64,000 nucleotides of DNA from Afipia sp. Root123D2 (GTDB taxonomy: Bacteria; Pseudomonadota; Alphaproteobacteria; Rhizobiales; Xanthobacteraceae). The notes beneath the pieces were generated by a model that saw only the letters and a list, made by a program, of their open reading frames with translations, was not told where the DNA came from and did not search any database. The position numbers were made by a program, and so were the translations under genes. Positions 26,048 through 35,163 of this stretch are shown piece after piece. Positions within the stretch are counted from its first letter, which is position 1, and every line of letters begins with the position of its first letter. The stretch is from assembly GCF_001425835.1 (NCBI RefSeq), contig NZ_LMDP01000002.1, forward strand, positions 776,828 through 840,827, written 5' to 3'.

Positions 26048-28948
26048 GTGTCGCAGATCGTCGAAAGCCTGAATGAATTCGTTGCATACTCCGCTTTGCT
26101 CAAAGGCGACGAAAAAGGCGAGGCGCAAGTTTTTTGCGACCGGCTTTTCAAGGCGTTCGGCCACGCGGGATACAAGGAAGCGGGCGCCACGCTTGAGGAG
26201 CGTATCAAGAAGGGCTCCGGCAAAGGCACGTCATTTGCTGATTTGGTTTGGAAGCCTCGTCTCCTAATTGAAATGAAAAAGGGGGGCGAGAAGCTCCATC
26301 TTCATTACCAGCAGGCCTTTGAATATTGGCTTAACGCCGTGCCGAACAGGCCCCGTTACGTCGTACTGTGTAATTTCAACGAGTTCTGGATTTATGATTT
26401 CGACCGGCAACTTAATGATCCCGTCGATATGGTGGCCTTGAAGGACCTGCCAACACGGTATACCGCGCTCAACTTCCTGTTCCCCAACGAGCGGAAGCCC
26501 GTCTTCAATAATGATCGCGAAGACGTCTCTCGTAAAACCGCTGACGACATGGCGTCACTCTTCAAGGCGCTTACGCGAAGAAAAACAAAACCTATTCCAC
26601 GCCCGCAGGCACAACGCTTCATCCTTCAAATGATGGTGGCGATGTTCGCGGAGGATATCGACCTATTGCCGAAAGACACAGTAGGCTCCCTTATCGACGA
26701 TTGCCTCAACAAAAATCAATCGTCGTATGACCTGTTCAACGGACTCTTTTCGCAGATGAACTCACCGACGCGGGCAACTGCGGGGAGGTTCAAGGACGTT
26801 CGCTATTTCAATGGAGGCCTGTTTTCATCTATCGGGCCGGTGGAACTTAACCGAGAAGAATTGGAAATTATTGGCGGCGAAAACGGCGCTGTAACTGAGA
26901 ATTGGTCCAAAGTTAATCCAGTCATCTTCGGAACGCTCTTCCAGCACAGTATGGACAAGGAGGAGCGCCATGCGTTCGGTGCCCATTTTACGTCTGAGGC
27001 AGACATCCAACGCATTATCGGACCGACAATCATCAAGCCGTGGACAGAAAGAATCGACGCGGCTACCCGACTGCAAGAGTTGGTCGAAATCCGAAAAGAA
27101 CTAATGAACTTCCGCGTTCTTGATCCCGCCTGCGGAAGCGGAAACTTCCTTTATGTTGCGTACCGAGAGCTTGCGCGTCTCGATCTTCGCATTCTAGCCC
27201 GCATGGAAGAAAACTTTTCGGCGAAGAACGTCGCTAAACAGGCACTAACTGCCAGCATCATCAGCCCGATGAAATTTTTTGGGTTCGACGTGGATTCGTT
27301 TGGCGTCGAGCTGACTAAAGTAACACTCATGCTGGCCAAAAAGCTCGCGCTTGACGAGGCGATGGTCACTCTCGGGCGCGATGAGATGGAATTTGGATTC
27401 TACGATGGTCTACCGCTTGACAACTTAGATGCAAATATCAGGCAGGCCGACGCGCTCTTCACCGAATGGCCGCAAGTTGAAACGGTCATCGGCAATCCAC
27501 CATTCCAGAGTAAGAACAAGATGCAAGAGGAGCTTGGCGTTTCTTACCTTCACAAGCTTCGCGAACGCCACCCCGATGTACCCGGACATGCTGATTATTG
27601 TGTCTATTGGCTCCGACTTGCGCACGATCATTTGAAGAGTGGACAACGCGCGGGCCTCGTCGGAACGAACACAATCCGCCAGAACTATTCCAGAGAGGGC
27701 GGCCTCGACTACATCATTTCCGAGGAAGGCACGATCACTGAAGCAGTATCAAGCATGCCGTGGTCTGGTGAGGCTAGTGTGCATGTTTCGATTGTGAACT
27801 GGATCAAAGGCGAACAGGCCGGAAAGAAGCGACTTTATCTCCAAGAAGGCGCCGACCCCACGGCGGGCTGGCATCACGAAGATCGTGATGTAATTTCCTC
27901 CGCACTCTCATATGGCTTTGATGTCACTAAAGCGAAGTCGATAAAGGCCAATTCAAGTAGCGACGCCTGTGCGCAAGGCCAGACCCATGGGCACGCTGCG
28001 TTTCTTCTCAAACCAGAAGAGGCGTCTGCTCTGTTTCAATCTGAGCCCAAGTACCGAGATGTTGTTTTTCCATTCTTGATTGCTAATACACTATTCTCGT
28101 CGAAGGATGGATTGCCTGATCGATATGTAATTGATTTTGGCGACTTGGACCTCTTGTCCGCACAGAAATATGCGAAGGTGTACGAACGCATTGAGAAAAC
28201 GGTTCTTCCGCAAAGAAAAGCCAAGGCGGCTGAGGAAAACCATCGCAACTCTGAAGCCTTGAAGACGAATCCCTCAGCAAGGGTCAACCGGCATCATGAA
28301 AATTTTCTGAAGCAATGGTGGCGTATGTCATATCGCCGCGCCGATCTGATGGCGTCCATCAATAAGGTGGATCGCTACATCGCTTGTGGGCAAGTTACTA
28401 AAAGACCTATCTTTGAATTTATTTCCAGCGACATCCATCCTAACGCAGCCCTTGTCGTATTTCCGCGTGACGACGATTACACCTTTGGTATTCTTCAATC
28501 GTCGATTCACTGGATCTGGTTTACCGAGCGATGTTCGACGCTGACGGAAAGATATCGTTACACGTCAAATTCCGTGTTCGATAGTTTTCCCTGGCCGCAA
28601 TCACCGAAGATAGAAGCAGTCAAGGCTGTGGCCTCTGCTGCGCGAAAGCTGAGGCAGGCGCGGCGCAAACTTTGTGAAAAGCATAATTTATCGTTACGCG
28701 ATCTTTATCGCTCCGCAGAACTACCCGGTGATCATCCGCTCGACGATGCACAGGAAGCGCTTGATGCGGCAACGCGCAAAGCCTATGGCATGGCGGCAAA
28801 AGCTGATCCTTTGAAATTCTTGTTTGACTTGAACCAGTCTCTGGCGGCACTCGAAGAGAAAGGTCAGCCAATCGTTGGCCCCGGCTTACCGGAGGCATTT
28901 GCGTCCGACACTAGCCTGCGTTCAGACGATTGCCTTCGTATGCCGTAG
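26048..28948 (+). CDS. MmeI-like (type IIL) fused restriction endonuclease/adenine methyltransferase
   Basis: The 966-aa single-chain enzyme has an N-terminal PD-(D/E)XK nuclease core D65-x9-E75-x-K77 (the MmeI spacing), a helical linker, a gamma-class methyltransferase with SAM motif I DPACGSGNF (359-367) and catalytic motif IV NPPF (483-486), then a target-recognition region and a helical C-terminus. Such enzymes methylate adenine on one strand and cleave at a fixed distance when unmodified. The GTG start follows AAGGGGAAGCTGA. No separate specificity or methylase gene is needed or seen. It is the first gene inside attL, pointing into the island. The recognition sequence cannot be read from the sequence. 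Confidence 0.88.
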   Translation: MSQIVESLNEFVAYSALLKGDEKGEAQVFCDRLFKAFGHAGYKEAGATLEERIKKGSGKGTSFADLVWKPRLLIEMKKGGEKLHLHYQQAFEYWLNAVPNRPRYVVLCNFNEFWIYDFDRQLNDPVDMVALKDLPTRYTALNFLFPNERKPVFNNDREDVSRKTADDMASLFKALTRRKTKPIPRPQAQRFILQMMVAMFAEDIDLLPKDTVGSLIDDCLNKNQSSYDLFNGLFSQMNSPTRATAGRFKDVRYFNGGLFSSIGPVELNREELEIIGGENGAVTENWSKVNPVIFGTLFQHSMDKEERHAFGAHFTSEADIQRIIGPTIIKPWTERIDAATRLQELVEIRKELMNFRVLDPACGSGNFLYVAYRELARLDLRILARMEENFSAKNVAKQALTASIISPMKFFGFDVDSFGVELTKVTLMLAKKLALDEAMVTLGRDEMEFGFYDGLPLDNLDANIRQADALFTEWPQVETVIGNPPFQSKNKMQEELGVSYLHKLRERHPDVPGHADYCVYWLRLAHDHLKSGQRAGLVGTNTIRQNYSREGGLDYIISEEGTITEAVSSMPWSGEASVHVSIVNWIKGEQAGKKRLYLQEGADPTAGWHHEDRDVISSALSYGFDVTKAKSIKANSSSDACAQGQTHGHAAFLLKPEEASALFQSEPKYRDVVFPFLIANTLFSSKDGLPDRYVIDFGDLDLLSAQKYAKVYERIEKTVLPQRKAKAAEENHRNSEALKTNPSARVNRHHENFLKQWWRMSYRRADLMASINKVDRYIACGQVTKRPIFEFISSDIHPNAALVVFPRDDDYTFGILQSSIHWIWFTERCSTLTERYRYTSNSVFDSFPWPQSPKIEAVKAVASAARKLRQARRKLCEKHNLSLRDLYRSAELPGDHPLDDAQEALDAATRKAYGMAAKADPLKFLFDLNQSLAALEEKGQPIVGPGLPEAFASDTSLRSDDCLRMP

Positions 28949-28999
28949 CAAGTCACCAGCATTCGACCGCGCCGTTAGCAGCCGTTTATTTTTTCGAAG

Positions 29000-29974
29000 T
29001 CAGATCTTTCGCAAGAACCGCTTGTCGGAAATAAGCTGACCGCCAGTGCGTGGCGTCTCCTCGCGTGTTCGCACATACTTGAATTTATGGTCAGCCGAGT
29101 AGACTTGCCGGTCGGCTCCATCGGGCATTGTGCTGTTACAGACGGCTACAGTCTCCTCGGTTGCATCCTCCACGGTATTTCCAACGTTGAATGCGCCGAC
29201 GACGGCGAGTGTGGGAGAGATCGGAAAGTAGATATCGGTCCCCATCATGGCGAGGCCAGGTGCCATTGGGCCGTTCCGTATGGCAGGGTCTTGCCAGTAG
29301 AGATAGAATGGTCGGTCAGATGTAATAAAGCCGCCAGAGCCCTCGGGTGCACGCAATAGATGCCAGCCGCGTTTGTGCAAGAGCGGTATGGTGTGGTCGA
29401 GCAATTGTAATTCAACGCTGATGACTGCATTGCTATCGAGTGCGATCTTGAAGCTGCCGCCTTCGAAGGCCGTTCGCATTTCCTCAAAAGTGACATCGTA
29501 ATTTTCGGGCAGAGCACCCTCTACTTTCGCTTCCGCAACGCTAGCGTCGTATGTCGCCTGACTTTGAAGCCGAGCGGCAATGTGCATTCGACCGAGCCCG
29601 TCGGCGATGCCGCGAATATTCTTGCGCATGTCAGGGTTTCGCAGCGCCGTAAGCCCGATAAGAGTGAGGAGGTATGAGCGGTCGTCCTCGTTCTCCAAAT
29701 TGCGGGCCTCATTGATACGAACGAGCGCTTCAGCAAGACCGGTCTCAAAGTCTCCCATTGCGCTTTCAAGCGCGTCGGGGTCCATACCGTCCAGATAGAT
29801 GCGATTGAAGTAGTTCTGGCAGCCAACGTCTTTAACGTTATTCTTAAAAGACTTCTCAAGCTTCCGGTCGAATACTGAAATCTGATGTGCGTTGCCCTTT
29901 TTGTTGGCGAACTGGCGCAAGTAGCATTGCGGCACATAGTGCTGTTTTACGGGCCTGTTGCGAGTTTTCCCCAT
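29000..29974 (-). CDS. DUF4238-family protein
   Basis: The 324-aa protein begins with the DUF4238 hallmark KQHYVPQCYLRQFA (residues 9-22), followed by an FDRKLEKSFKNNV segment and, later, a FITSDRPFYLYW strand with a conserved SD. Family members are widespread on mobile elements and have no established biochemical activity; the His/Tyr-rich N-terminus might be catalytic or structural. It converges on the MmeI-like gene (51-base gap) and lies downstream of the GHKL/nuclease gene in the same direction (146-base gap), so it may belong to the same defence cassette. The ATG is at 29974. Confidence 0.82.
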   Translation of the reverse strand: MGKTRNRPVKQHYVPQCYLRQFANKKGNAHQISVFDRKLEKSFKNNVKDVGCQNYFNRIYLDGMDPDALESAMGDFETGLAEALVRINEARNLENEDDRSYLLTLIGLTALRNPDMRKNIRGIADGLGRMHIAARLQSQATYDASVAEAKVEGALPENYDVTFEEMRTAFEGGSFKIALDSNAVISVELQLLDHTIPLLHKRGWHLLRAPEGSGGFITSDRPFYLYWQDPAIRNGPMAPGLAMMGTDIYFPISPTLAVVGAFNVGNTVEDATEETVAVCNSTMPDGADRQVYSADHKFKYVRTREETPRTGGQLISDKRFLRKI

Positions 29975-30120
29975 GTCCGCGCCCCCCGTCGCACTTTCTG
30001 TGGCACCATATGAGCATGATGCAATGTAAGGATAACCAATTGAGAACGCCGCATAGATATCCCTTTTGTCAGAGGAACAGGCTACGGCACCTTCTCAAGT
30101 TATCGCATTGATGATGCGTC

Positions 30121-32148
30121 TCAGGTGTTCGTATTGAGGACATTCAGCTTGTCGAAGAAGATACGGTTCCGCTTCTTTGCGTCACCGAGCAACTTATTAT
30201 AGTCAATCACTTCGTAGTAAGCAGAGTAGGTCTTATGGAAGCCGTAGTATCCCTGATTGTCGGGCGTCGGCGTCGCGTCGATTGTTTTAAGCACGCGCTT
30301 TAGTGTCGGCGTGATGTCTGAGATTACGTAGCAGAATGCAGGAATCTTCTCATTTGCCACAGATATGCGGCGGCCCTTCGCGTCTTTGAACTCCCCTGAG
30401 CGGATAGAGTCGACAAGTTCAAGAGATTGAATAACGGGGTTGTCGTCCTGGGAATAGTCGTCACGTTCGGGGCGCTTGAATTCCAATATCGTGATGGAGT
30501 TGATGGGGTGATCGCCTTCGCCATAGACAAGCTTCTGGTCATAAATGAAGAGGTCGGGGCGCTTCTGCGAGTCGTTCTCGGGGTTTTCAAGCGAGCGGAG
30601 CTGCTTATCGGAAGCGAGGAACGTGTGGTAGGTGAGGCGCTCGTCCACCATCCACAGATTCTGCTCGTGGTAGGGGATGTCTTCAGACGTTGAGCGCATC
30701 GGAAACACAAGCTGATGCACGACCTTCTCAAGAGGGTATTTCTTGTCGCCCTCGCCAAGTGAAATAGCGCGCTCAAGGAACTCCAGAATTATGCGACGGT
30801 GCATAATATATTGAGCGAGCGCAGATGTACCCAACTCGTTGTAGTCCTCCATGAATGCGGAGAGGCGCTTATGATAGGCGTCGTAGTCATCGACCTTCTC
30901 AGCCTCTTTAATTATGCGCGACCCCTCAGCCTTCATCTTCACTTCCCGCTGATACAGCTCGCGGTGAAGCGCTGTTTCCAAGTCAGGCTTAGTGGCGTTG
31001 GGAGATATCTTGTCGATGAACTCCGGCGTGTACTTCATGAGTATCTTGTATTGGGGTGCGTCTGATTTTACGTAGGCACGCAGCTTCTCTTCTTTCACCT
31101 CGTTGATGCTCGCGATTGATTCACGCAGGTCAGCCTCGATATACTTGAGCGACTCGTTTCGAATCTCTGCACGCTTGATCTCGTCATCGAAGAGAGATGT
31201 CTGGTCCACTTCGGCATCTTCGCCCGAGGCAAAATCGAAGTCGGTACGAGCTGGGTTCACGTGCTGGGTCAGGTATGGACTCTGCACGATGCCGAGATAG
31301 ACGAACGAATTGCCGTCTCGGTCGATGAGTCGCGTATTGAGATTAGGAACGAATGCTTCGAGCTTATCGCTGACCACGCCACGCTGATTAGCGGAGTAAA
31401 CGAGCTTGTGCCTGGACAGCTTCGGGGTCGTGAGCCGGAAGCCGTGCAGCGTGAAGGGCATGCCCTTGATTTGGAATTCATGGGCTGCAGCGGTCGCGCG
31501 AAACTCCTTGTCGAATACCTCGTTGACCGAATGTACGAGCCCTTGATCGGTGACGGTCACTCGCGGGCAATCGTCCTCAAGGAAAATGAGCAGGAAGTGC
31601 TCGATGAGCTTCTGTATTATCTGGTCGGTCGTGCGCGGACACGTGCTTTTGTACGGCTCGCGCAAGTTTACGAGCCCTATCGTTGTCCCGGTGCCGCGAC
31701 CAGGAGCCGGTTGGGGCAGGCCTTCCTTTTCAAGTTCATAGTCCTCGTCAAACGTAAACATCCGGCGCTGGGCGGCTTCACCATTCTCCTTGAAGGTGCT
31801 GTCGATCTCGACCCTGTCGAACGCCTTAAGCCACGTGAATCGGCCGAGGCCCTTGCCGCCGCGGGTGAGCTTGTGGTCCGAAAAGGCCGTATTGAATGAG
31901 TCGAAGTTCTCGTCGTTCAAACCGATGCCGTTGTCCGTAATGGTAAACGACCGGATAGGGCCGAACTCTTCCTCCAAGAGGACGGCATCACGCTCGATGG
32001 TGATCCTGATAAAGCTGTCCTTGGTCGGCCGCTTGGCGTCCCGGATGGCCTGAAACGAGTTCATGACCGCTTCGAAGAGCGGAATGAGCGGCTTCCACTT
32101 CGGGAGCGGTGTCTGCCGGACCTGATTTCTGAGGTTGGTCCACAACAT
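30121..32148 (-). CDS. GHKL (MORC/MutL-like) ATPase fused to a PD-(D/E)XK-like nuclease domain
   Basis: Numbering here starts at a GTG at 32169; the preferred ATG at 32148 is residue 8. The N-terminal GHKL ATPase shows the N-box FEAVMNSFQAI (E33, N37), the G1 box DNGIG (79-83) and the G2 box GGKGLGRF (104-111). A middle region (about 230-480) is helical and charged. Near the C-terminus RPDLFIYD (D539) and ILEFKRPER (E563-x-K565) form a D-x23-ExK pattern typical of PD-(D/E)XK nucleases. No histidine-kinase phosphoacceptor or response regulator is present. Prokaryotic MORC/MutL-like GHKL ATPases are known in restriction-modification contexts; an anti-phage role is inferred. Neither start has a strong ribosome-binding site. 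Confidence 0.8.
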   Translation of the reverse strand: MLWTNLRNQVRQTPLPKWKPLIPLFEAVMNSFQAIRDAKRPTKDSFIRITIERDAVLLEEEFGPIRSFTITDNGIGLNDENFDSFNTAFSDHKLTRGGKGLGRFTWLKAFDRVEIDSTFKENGEAAQRRMFTFDEDYELEKEGLPQPAPGRGTGTTIGLVNLREPYKSTCPRTTDQIIQKLIEHFLLIFLEDDCPRVTVTDQGLVHSVNEVFDKEFRATAAAHEFQIKGMPFTLHGFRLTTPKLSRHKLVYSANQRGVVSDKLEAFVPNLNTRLIDRDGNSFVYLGIVQSPYLTQHVNPARTDFDFASGEDAEVDQTSLFDDEIKRAEIRNESLKYIEADLRESIASINEVKEEKLRAYVKSDAPQYKILMKYTPEFIDKISPNATKPDLETALHRELYQREVKMKAEGSRIIKEAEKVDDYDAYHKRLSAFMEDYNELGTSALAQYIMHRRIILEFLERAISLGEGDKKYPLEKVVHQLVFPMRSTSEDIPYHEQNLWMVDERLTYHTFLASDKQLRSLENPENDSQKRPDLFIYDQKLVYGEGDHPINSITILEFKRPERDDYSQDDNPVIQSLELVDSIRSGEFKDAKGRRISVANEKIPAFCYVISDITPTLKRVLKTIDATPTPDNQGYYGFHKTYSAYYEVIDYNKLLGDAKKRNRIFFDKLNVLNTNT

Positions 32149-33050
32149 AAAAAGACTCGCGAGAATCACTGAAGGAAAAAAGGATAAGGCGAATTGCTGT
32201 CGGTTGAAACGGTGGCTTTATACACCAAAAGGCCCGTGTGAAGGGGAGTTCGTAGCTGTCAGGACACGCTAGGGCCGCTTTCGGCTAAGCCGAGGGAGAA
32301 CTGGCAGGCGCTTCAGCGGTCATTCCACAGCTTGAGGCAGAAGCCAGCTAGGAAGCAGATGGGTCCCACGATGAGGAGTAATCGGCGAACTTTCCGGTCC
32401 GAAGGCAGCGCTCCTCGCTAGGCACAATCGACCAGCGATTAATTCAGGGTCATACCCGCGAGACATGGGCTCGTGTGGCTGCGCAGCGCCTTTCCCCCTT
32501 CCCCGCCTCGCAGATGCCCGTCGGCAAGCACCTAGGCACCCATACCCCTCAGCCGCATCAAACTCGCCGCCGATCACGCATGCCACCGGCCGCCGCCCCG
32601 CGCTGTCACTTGCCTATCAGGAGTTCAACTCAGCGGTGATAGCATCCTGCGTCACCGCATCGGCGAGATGAGTTCAGCCCGGTTGGTGTTCTGAAATCCC
32701 TCTCGAAGTTCATAGAACTGAACAAAATGTTTTCGGGCGCTTGGCGTGAACAAGGCGATTTTCCGTAATCATTGATTTCCACGCGCCATGGGCTATGCCA
32801 AATCGCTAGGCCGATACCGGAGAAATTTTACGAGGGGTCACACATGCGAGACGTGATCTCGGGGCAGCGGCTGCGAGATTCCCCCCCCGGCCGTATCAAA
32901 TTAAGGACACCATGCGAAACTGTCGCTGAGCTTTCATTCTATCGATGTGAGTCAATTTGACTCGTTGACGGCGCATTGGCACGCGAGTCCGCGCTCCGTA
33001 GAATCCGTAGCAACGCTCGATGGTACCGTTGCTTCACGGAGGATAATGCA
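32149..33050. other. 0.9-kb non-coding stretch in the island
   Basis: Short frames are present (for example 32320-32586 minus and 32465-32671 plus) but none has a ribosome-binding site or recognisable product. The left 150 bases should hold the promoter of the GHKL/nuclease gene. The right end has a perfect 15-bp palindrome (32949-32963) and the promoter and leader of the serine recombinase gene. The middle (about 32250-32650) contains a hairpin TTTCGGCTAAGCCGAGGG and GC-rich text that looks like decayed chromosomal or coding DNA. Confidence 0.4.
32949..32963. promoter_or_regulatory. Perfect 15-bp palindrome upstream of the serine recombinase
   Basis: GAGTCAA-T-TTGACTC lies 88 bases before the recombinase start. 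It could be an operator or a recombinase binding subsite; its symmetry and position are the only evidence. Confidence 0.45.
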
Positions 33051-33737
33051 ATGAATAGACTAGAATACATTGCCTATTACAGGGTCTCCACAAATCGTCA
33101 GGGGAAATCAGGACTAGGCCTCGCAGCACAGCGAGAGGCGGTCAAACGATTTCTGGGTTCTGAAGGCATCATCTTCGCGGAATACACGGAGATCGAAAGC
33201 GGACGACGATGCGACAGGCTACAACTGCAACGGGCTCTCGCCACAGCCCGCTTGCGCCACATGCCGCTGGTTGTCGCAAAGGTCGATAGGCTTACAAGAT
33301 CGGTGAGCTTTCTCTCTACTCTTCTCGATGCAGGCGTGACGGTGAGGTTCGCAGACCTGCCCACGCTGGACGGCCCGACTGGTCGTTTCATGCTTCAGCA
33401 AATGGCTGCGGTGGCTGAGCTTGAGGCCGGAATGATTTCCGCGCGGACAAAAGCTGCATTGGCTGCCGCGAAAGCACGAGGAAAGAAACTTGGTGGGGAC
33501 CGTGGCGGCAGGGCGACTCGTGAAGCCCAGGCACAAGGCCGCGCAACACAATCAAGCCGAGCATTGATCCGCGCCAAAGACTTGGTCCCACTGTTGAACG
33601 AGCTCGCCGCAAACGGCATCGTTTCCGCCCGGCAGGTCGCCTTAGCCCTGAATGAGCGGCGCATACCGACGCCCCGGCACAAAACCTGGTCATCTTCGCA
33701 GGTTATTTCTTTAATAAAATTAGCTAAGTCATTGTAA
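33051..33737 (+). CDS. Small serine recombinase (resolvase/invertase family)
   Basis: The 228-aa protein has the nucleophile Ser13 in YYRVSTNRQ, the downstream AKVDRLTRS arginine region and DGPTGRFMLQQMAAVAELE before the long helix E, then a C-terminal DNA-binding helix-turn-helix with HKTWSSSQVISLIK. Family members cut and rejoin DNA through a 5'-phosphoserine and act as resolvases or invertases. The ATG follows an ACGGAGGATAATGCA ribosome-binding site. In the island it accompanies a tyrosine integrase, so it may resolve dimers or invert an internal segment rather than integrate the element. An upstream palindrome may be its site or operator. Confidence 0.9.
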   Translation: MNRLEYIAYYRVSTNRQGKSGLGLAAQREAVKRFLGSEGIIFAEYTEIESGRRCDRLQLQRALATARLRHMPLVVAKVDRLTRSVSFLSTLLDAGVTVRFADLPTLDGPTGRFMLQQMAAVAELEAGMISARTKAALAAAKARGKKLGGDRGGRATREAQAQGRATQSSRALIRAKDLVPLLNELAANGIVSARQVALALNERRIPTPRHKTWSSSQVISLIKLAKSL

Positions 33738-33830
33738 ATATTATATAATAGTATCTTATGACCCTCCAATATTGCGCCTTATTTCTTTTATATGGTGAAA
33801 AATAGGGGGTTATAAGAAAGGGATTATTTG
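33738..33830 (+). promoter_or_regulatory. AT-rich promoter region of the polymerase-like operon
   Basis: This is the most AT-rich stretch of the island. It contains TATAAT at 33744-33749 as a possible -10 element, but no convincing -35 at the right distance. An AAGAAAGGGA ribosome-binding site precedes ATG 33831. Confidence 0.4.
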
Positions 33831-34337
33831 ATGCTTTTGGAATTGGCTACCAGCACTCAACCGAAGCTCTTCAGGAATACGGTGGTTGCGTTTCGTCTCG
33901 ACGGCGGCCCCATTCAGGTCTTCAGCAGCAAAGAAAACGAAGAACCAACACTCGTGTGTCTTCTGCAAACTCTGCTCCAGAAATGCCAGCAATACGAATC
34001 CGTTGAGGTCAGGTCCCCGAGGAACACGCTTACAAGGCCGTTTGAAGAGAGATGGTATGACAACTGGGTCGCCACGGACTTCGCAGGCAAAAAGAAGTAC
34101 AGCAGCGAATGGAAGGCGCTGAAAAAACTCTTCGATGAAAAGGGGATTGAGCGGCCAGCCTTTACGCGCAACGACAAGGACGGCCTTACTGCACTGAAGA
34201 ATGAGATTCAAGAGAAACGCACAGGCAGGAAAAAACAGGCGCCCTATGTTCCGCCACCGGGCGAGCCTGATGAAAATCCATGGAGCAAGGACGAAGAGAC
34301 ACTCGAAGAGTATCTTGCTCGCAAGGACAAGGAATAA
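33831..34337 (+). CDS. Unknown protein, first gene of the polymerase-like operon
   Basis: This 168-aa soluble protein has no recognised domain. Its N-terminal half (about 1-65) alternates hydrophobic strands with LVCLLQTLLQKCQQYESV, a helical segment. The central part is aromatic and charged (RWYDNWVATDFAGKKKYSSEWKALKKLF) in about 75-105, resembling a DNA-binding helical region. The C-terminus is Pro/Glu-rich and acidic and probably disordered. The ATG at 33831 is preferred over the adjacent TTG. It is separated by 6 bases from the next gene, so the two are cotranscribed. No function is assigned. Confidence 0.7.
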   Translation: MLLELATSTQPKLFRNTVVAFRLDGGPIQVFSSKENEEPTLVCLLQTLLQKCQQYESVEVRSPRNTLTRPFEERWYDNWVATDFAGKKKYSSEWKALKKLFDEKGIERPAFTRNDKDGLTALKNEIQEKRTGRKKQAPYVPPPGEPDENPWSKDEETLEEYLARKDKE

Positions 34338-34343
34338 GCAGCA

Positions 34344-35072
34344 ATGTCTCCGAACAAAAACACTCGGGCGTTTCTGCAACGCATCTCAACGCCGAATCCT
34401 TACGCCTTCGCAATCTGCCCCATTCTCGGTTGTGGCCGTCCATCGCAGGCAAGAGCGGGTAAAGGCGCGTCAGTCATTCACTGTGATCGTTGTGTTCGTC
34501 ACAAAAATAGACATGGAGATTTCGTCAAAGCAACCTATACGGCGACTCAGTTTCGTCCCTATCGTCTATCCGTTGAGCGATACCTCAAGACGATCCCTGA
34601 TGACCGCTATATTGCTCATGCTGAACTAGGCCTGGAAGTATTGTTGGAAGAGGCTGGCCCCGTCCATCGTGTTGCGGACTATCCTATGCTGCGGCCGGAG
34701 CAGAAAGCCAAATCAGTGCTCGCCAGGATGAAGCGAGGTGGCGTTTCCGTTCGGCGGTTGCTGGTCTTGGCTTTGGCCGTGTCGGCTATCGTAAAGGACG
34801 ATCCGATCCGACCGATGGGAACACCGGGCGAGTTTAGACTCATGCAGTTAGGCAAACGATGCCTACGTCTGCGAGGCTGTTCGGGTTACCACGCTGTCTA
34901 TGGCCCTCACGGACGGTATGACCGTTATCCGCGCTCGGCGGGCCTATTCGTGCGGTGTTTAGGGAAGTTGGTAGAGGATGCCTGCGATTCCGCCCTGATA
35001 CATCTAGACACAATTCTGGAGGCCAAGCAGGCGGCCTTTGGAGCCGCGCCTATTCCTCAGCATCTTTTGTAA
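34344..35072 (+). CDS. Unknown protein with an N-terminal four-Cys zinc-ribbon-like motif
   Basis: The 242-aa protein has C25-x4-C30 and C47-x2-C50 near the N-terminus with His52, His53 and His57 close by, suggesting a treble-clef or ribbon zinc site for nucleic-acid binding. The rest is basic and helical with a KPIKSVLARMKRGGVS-like region and a C-terminal segment rich in Arg, Gly and Tyr. No known family is recognised. It starts 6 bases after the preceding gene and is followed by a hairpin terminator and then the polymerase-like gene. The operon context suggests a replication or DNA-processing role (inference). Confidence 0.65.
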   Translation: MSPNKNTRAFLQRISTPNPYAFAICPILGCGRPSQARAGKGASVIHCDRCVRHKNRHGDFVKATYTATQFRPYRLSVERYLKTIPDDRYIAHAELGLEVLLEEAGPVHRVADYPMLRPEQKAKSVLARMKRGGVSVRRLLVLALAVSAIVKDDPIRPMGTPGEFRLMQLGKRCLRLRGCSGYHAVYGPHGRYDRYPRSAGLFVRCLGKLVEDACDSALIHLDTILEAKQAAFGAAPIPQHLL

Positions 35073-35080
35073 ACTCGCTT

Positions 35081-35111
35081 GGGGCTCCTCAAATCAGCTA
35101 GGAGCCCCTTT
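35081..35111 (+). terminator. Hairpin between the zinc-ribbon and polymerase-like genes
   Basis: GGGGCTCC (35081-35088) pairs perfectly with GGAGCCCC (35101-35108), with a 12-base loop and only TTT after it. It could reduce rather than abolish read-through, giving lower expression of the downstream gene. It also argues against the earliest in-frame start (35038), which would put the hairpin inside the gene. Confidence 0.6.
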
Positions 35112-35163
35112 GAGTTCGACGCGAGGGCGCACTTTCGCGCCATATCTGGTTGGAGAAACAAGG

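Noticed and set aside
30121-32148. Sensor histidine kinase
   Set aside because: Only the GHKL ATP site is present; no HisKA phosphoacceptor helix, no receiver partner, and the C-terminus is nuclease-like.
32320-32671. Short frames in the island gap
   Set aside because: Arg/Pro/Ala-rich products without ribosome-binding sites, as expected from GC-rich noise.
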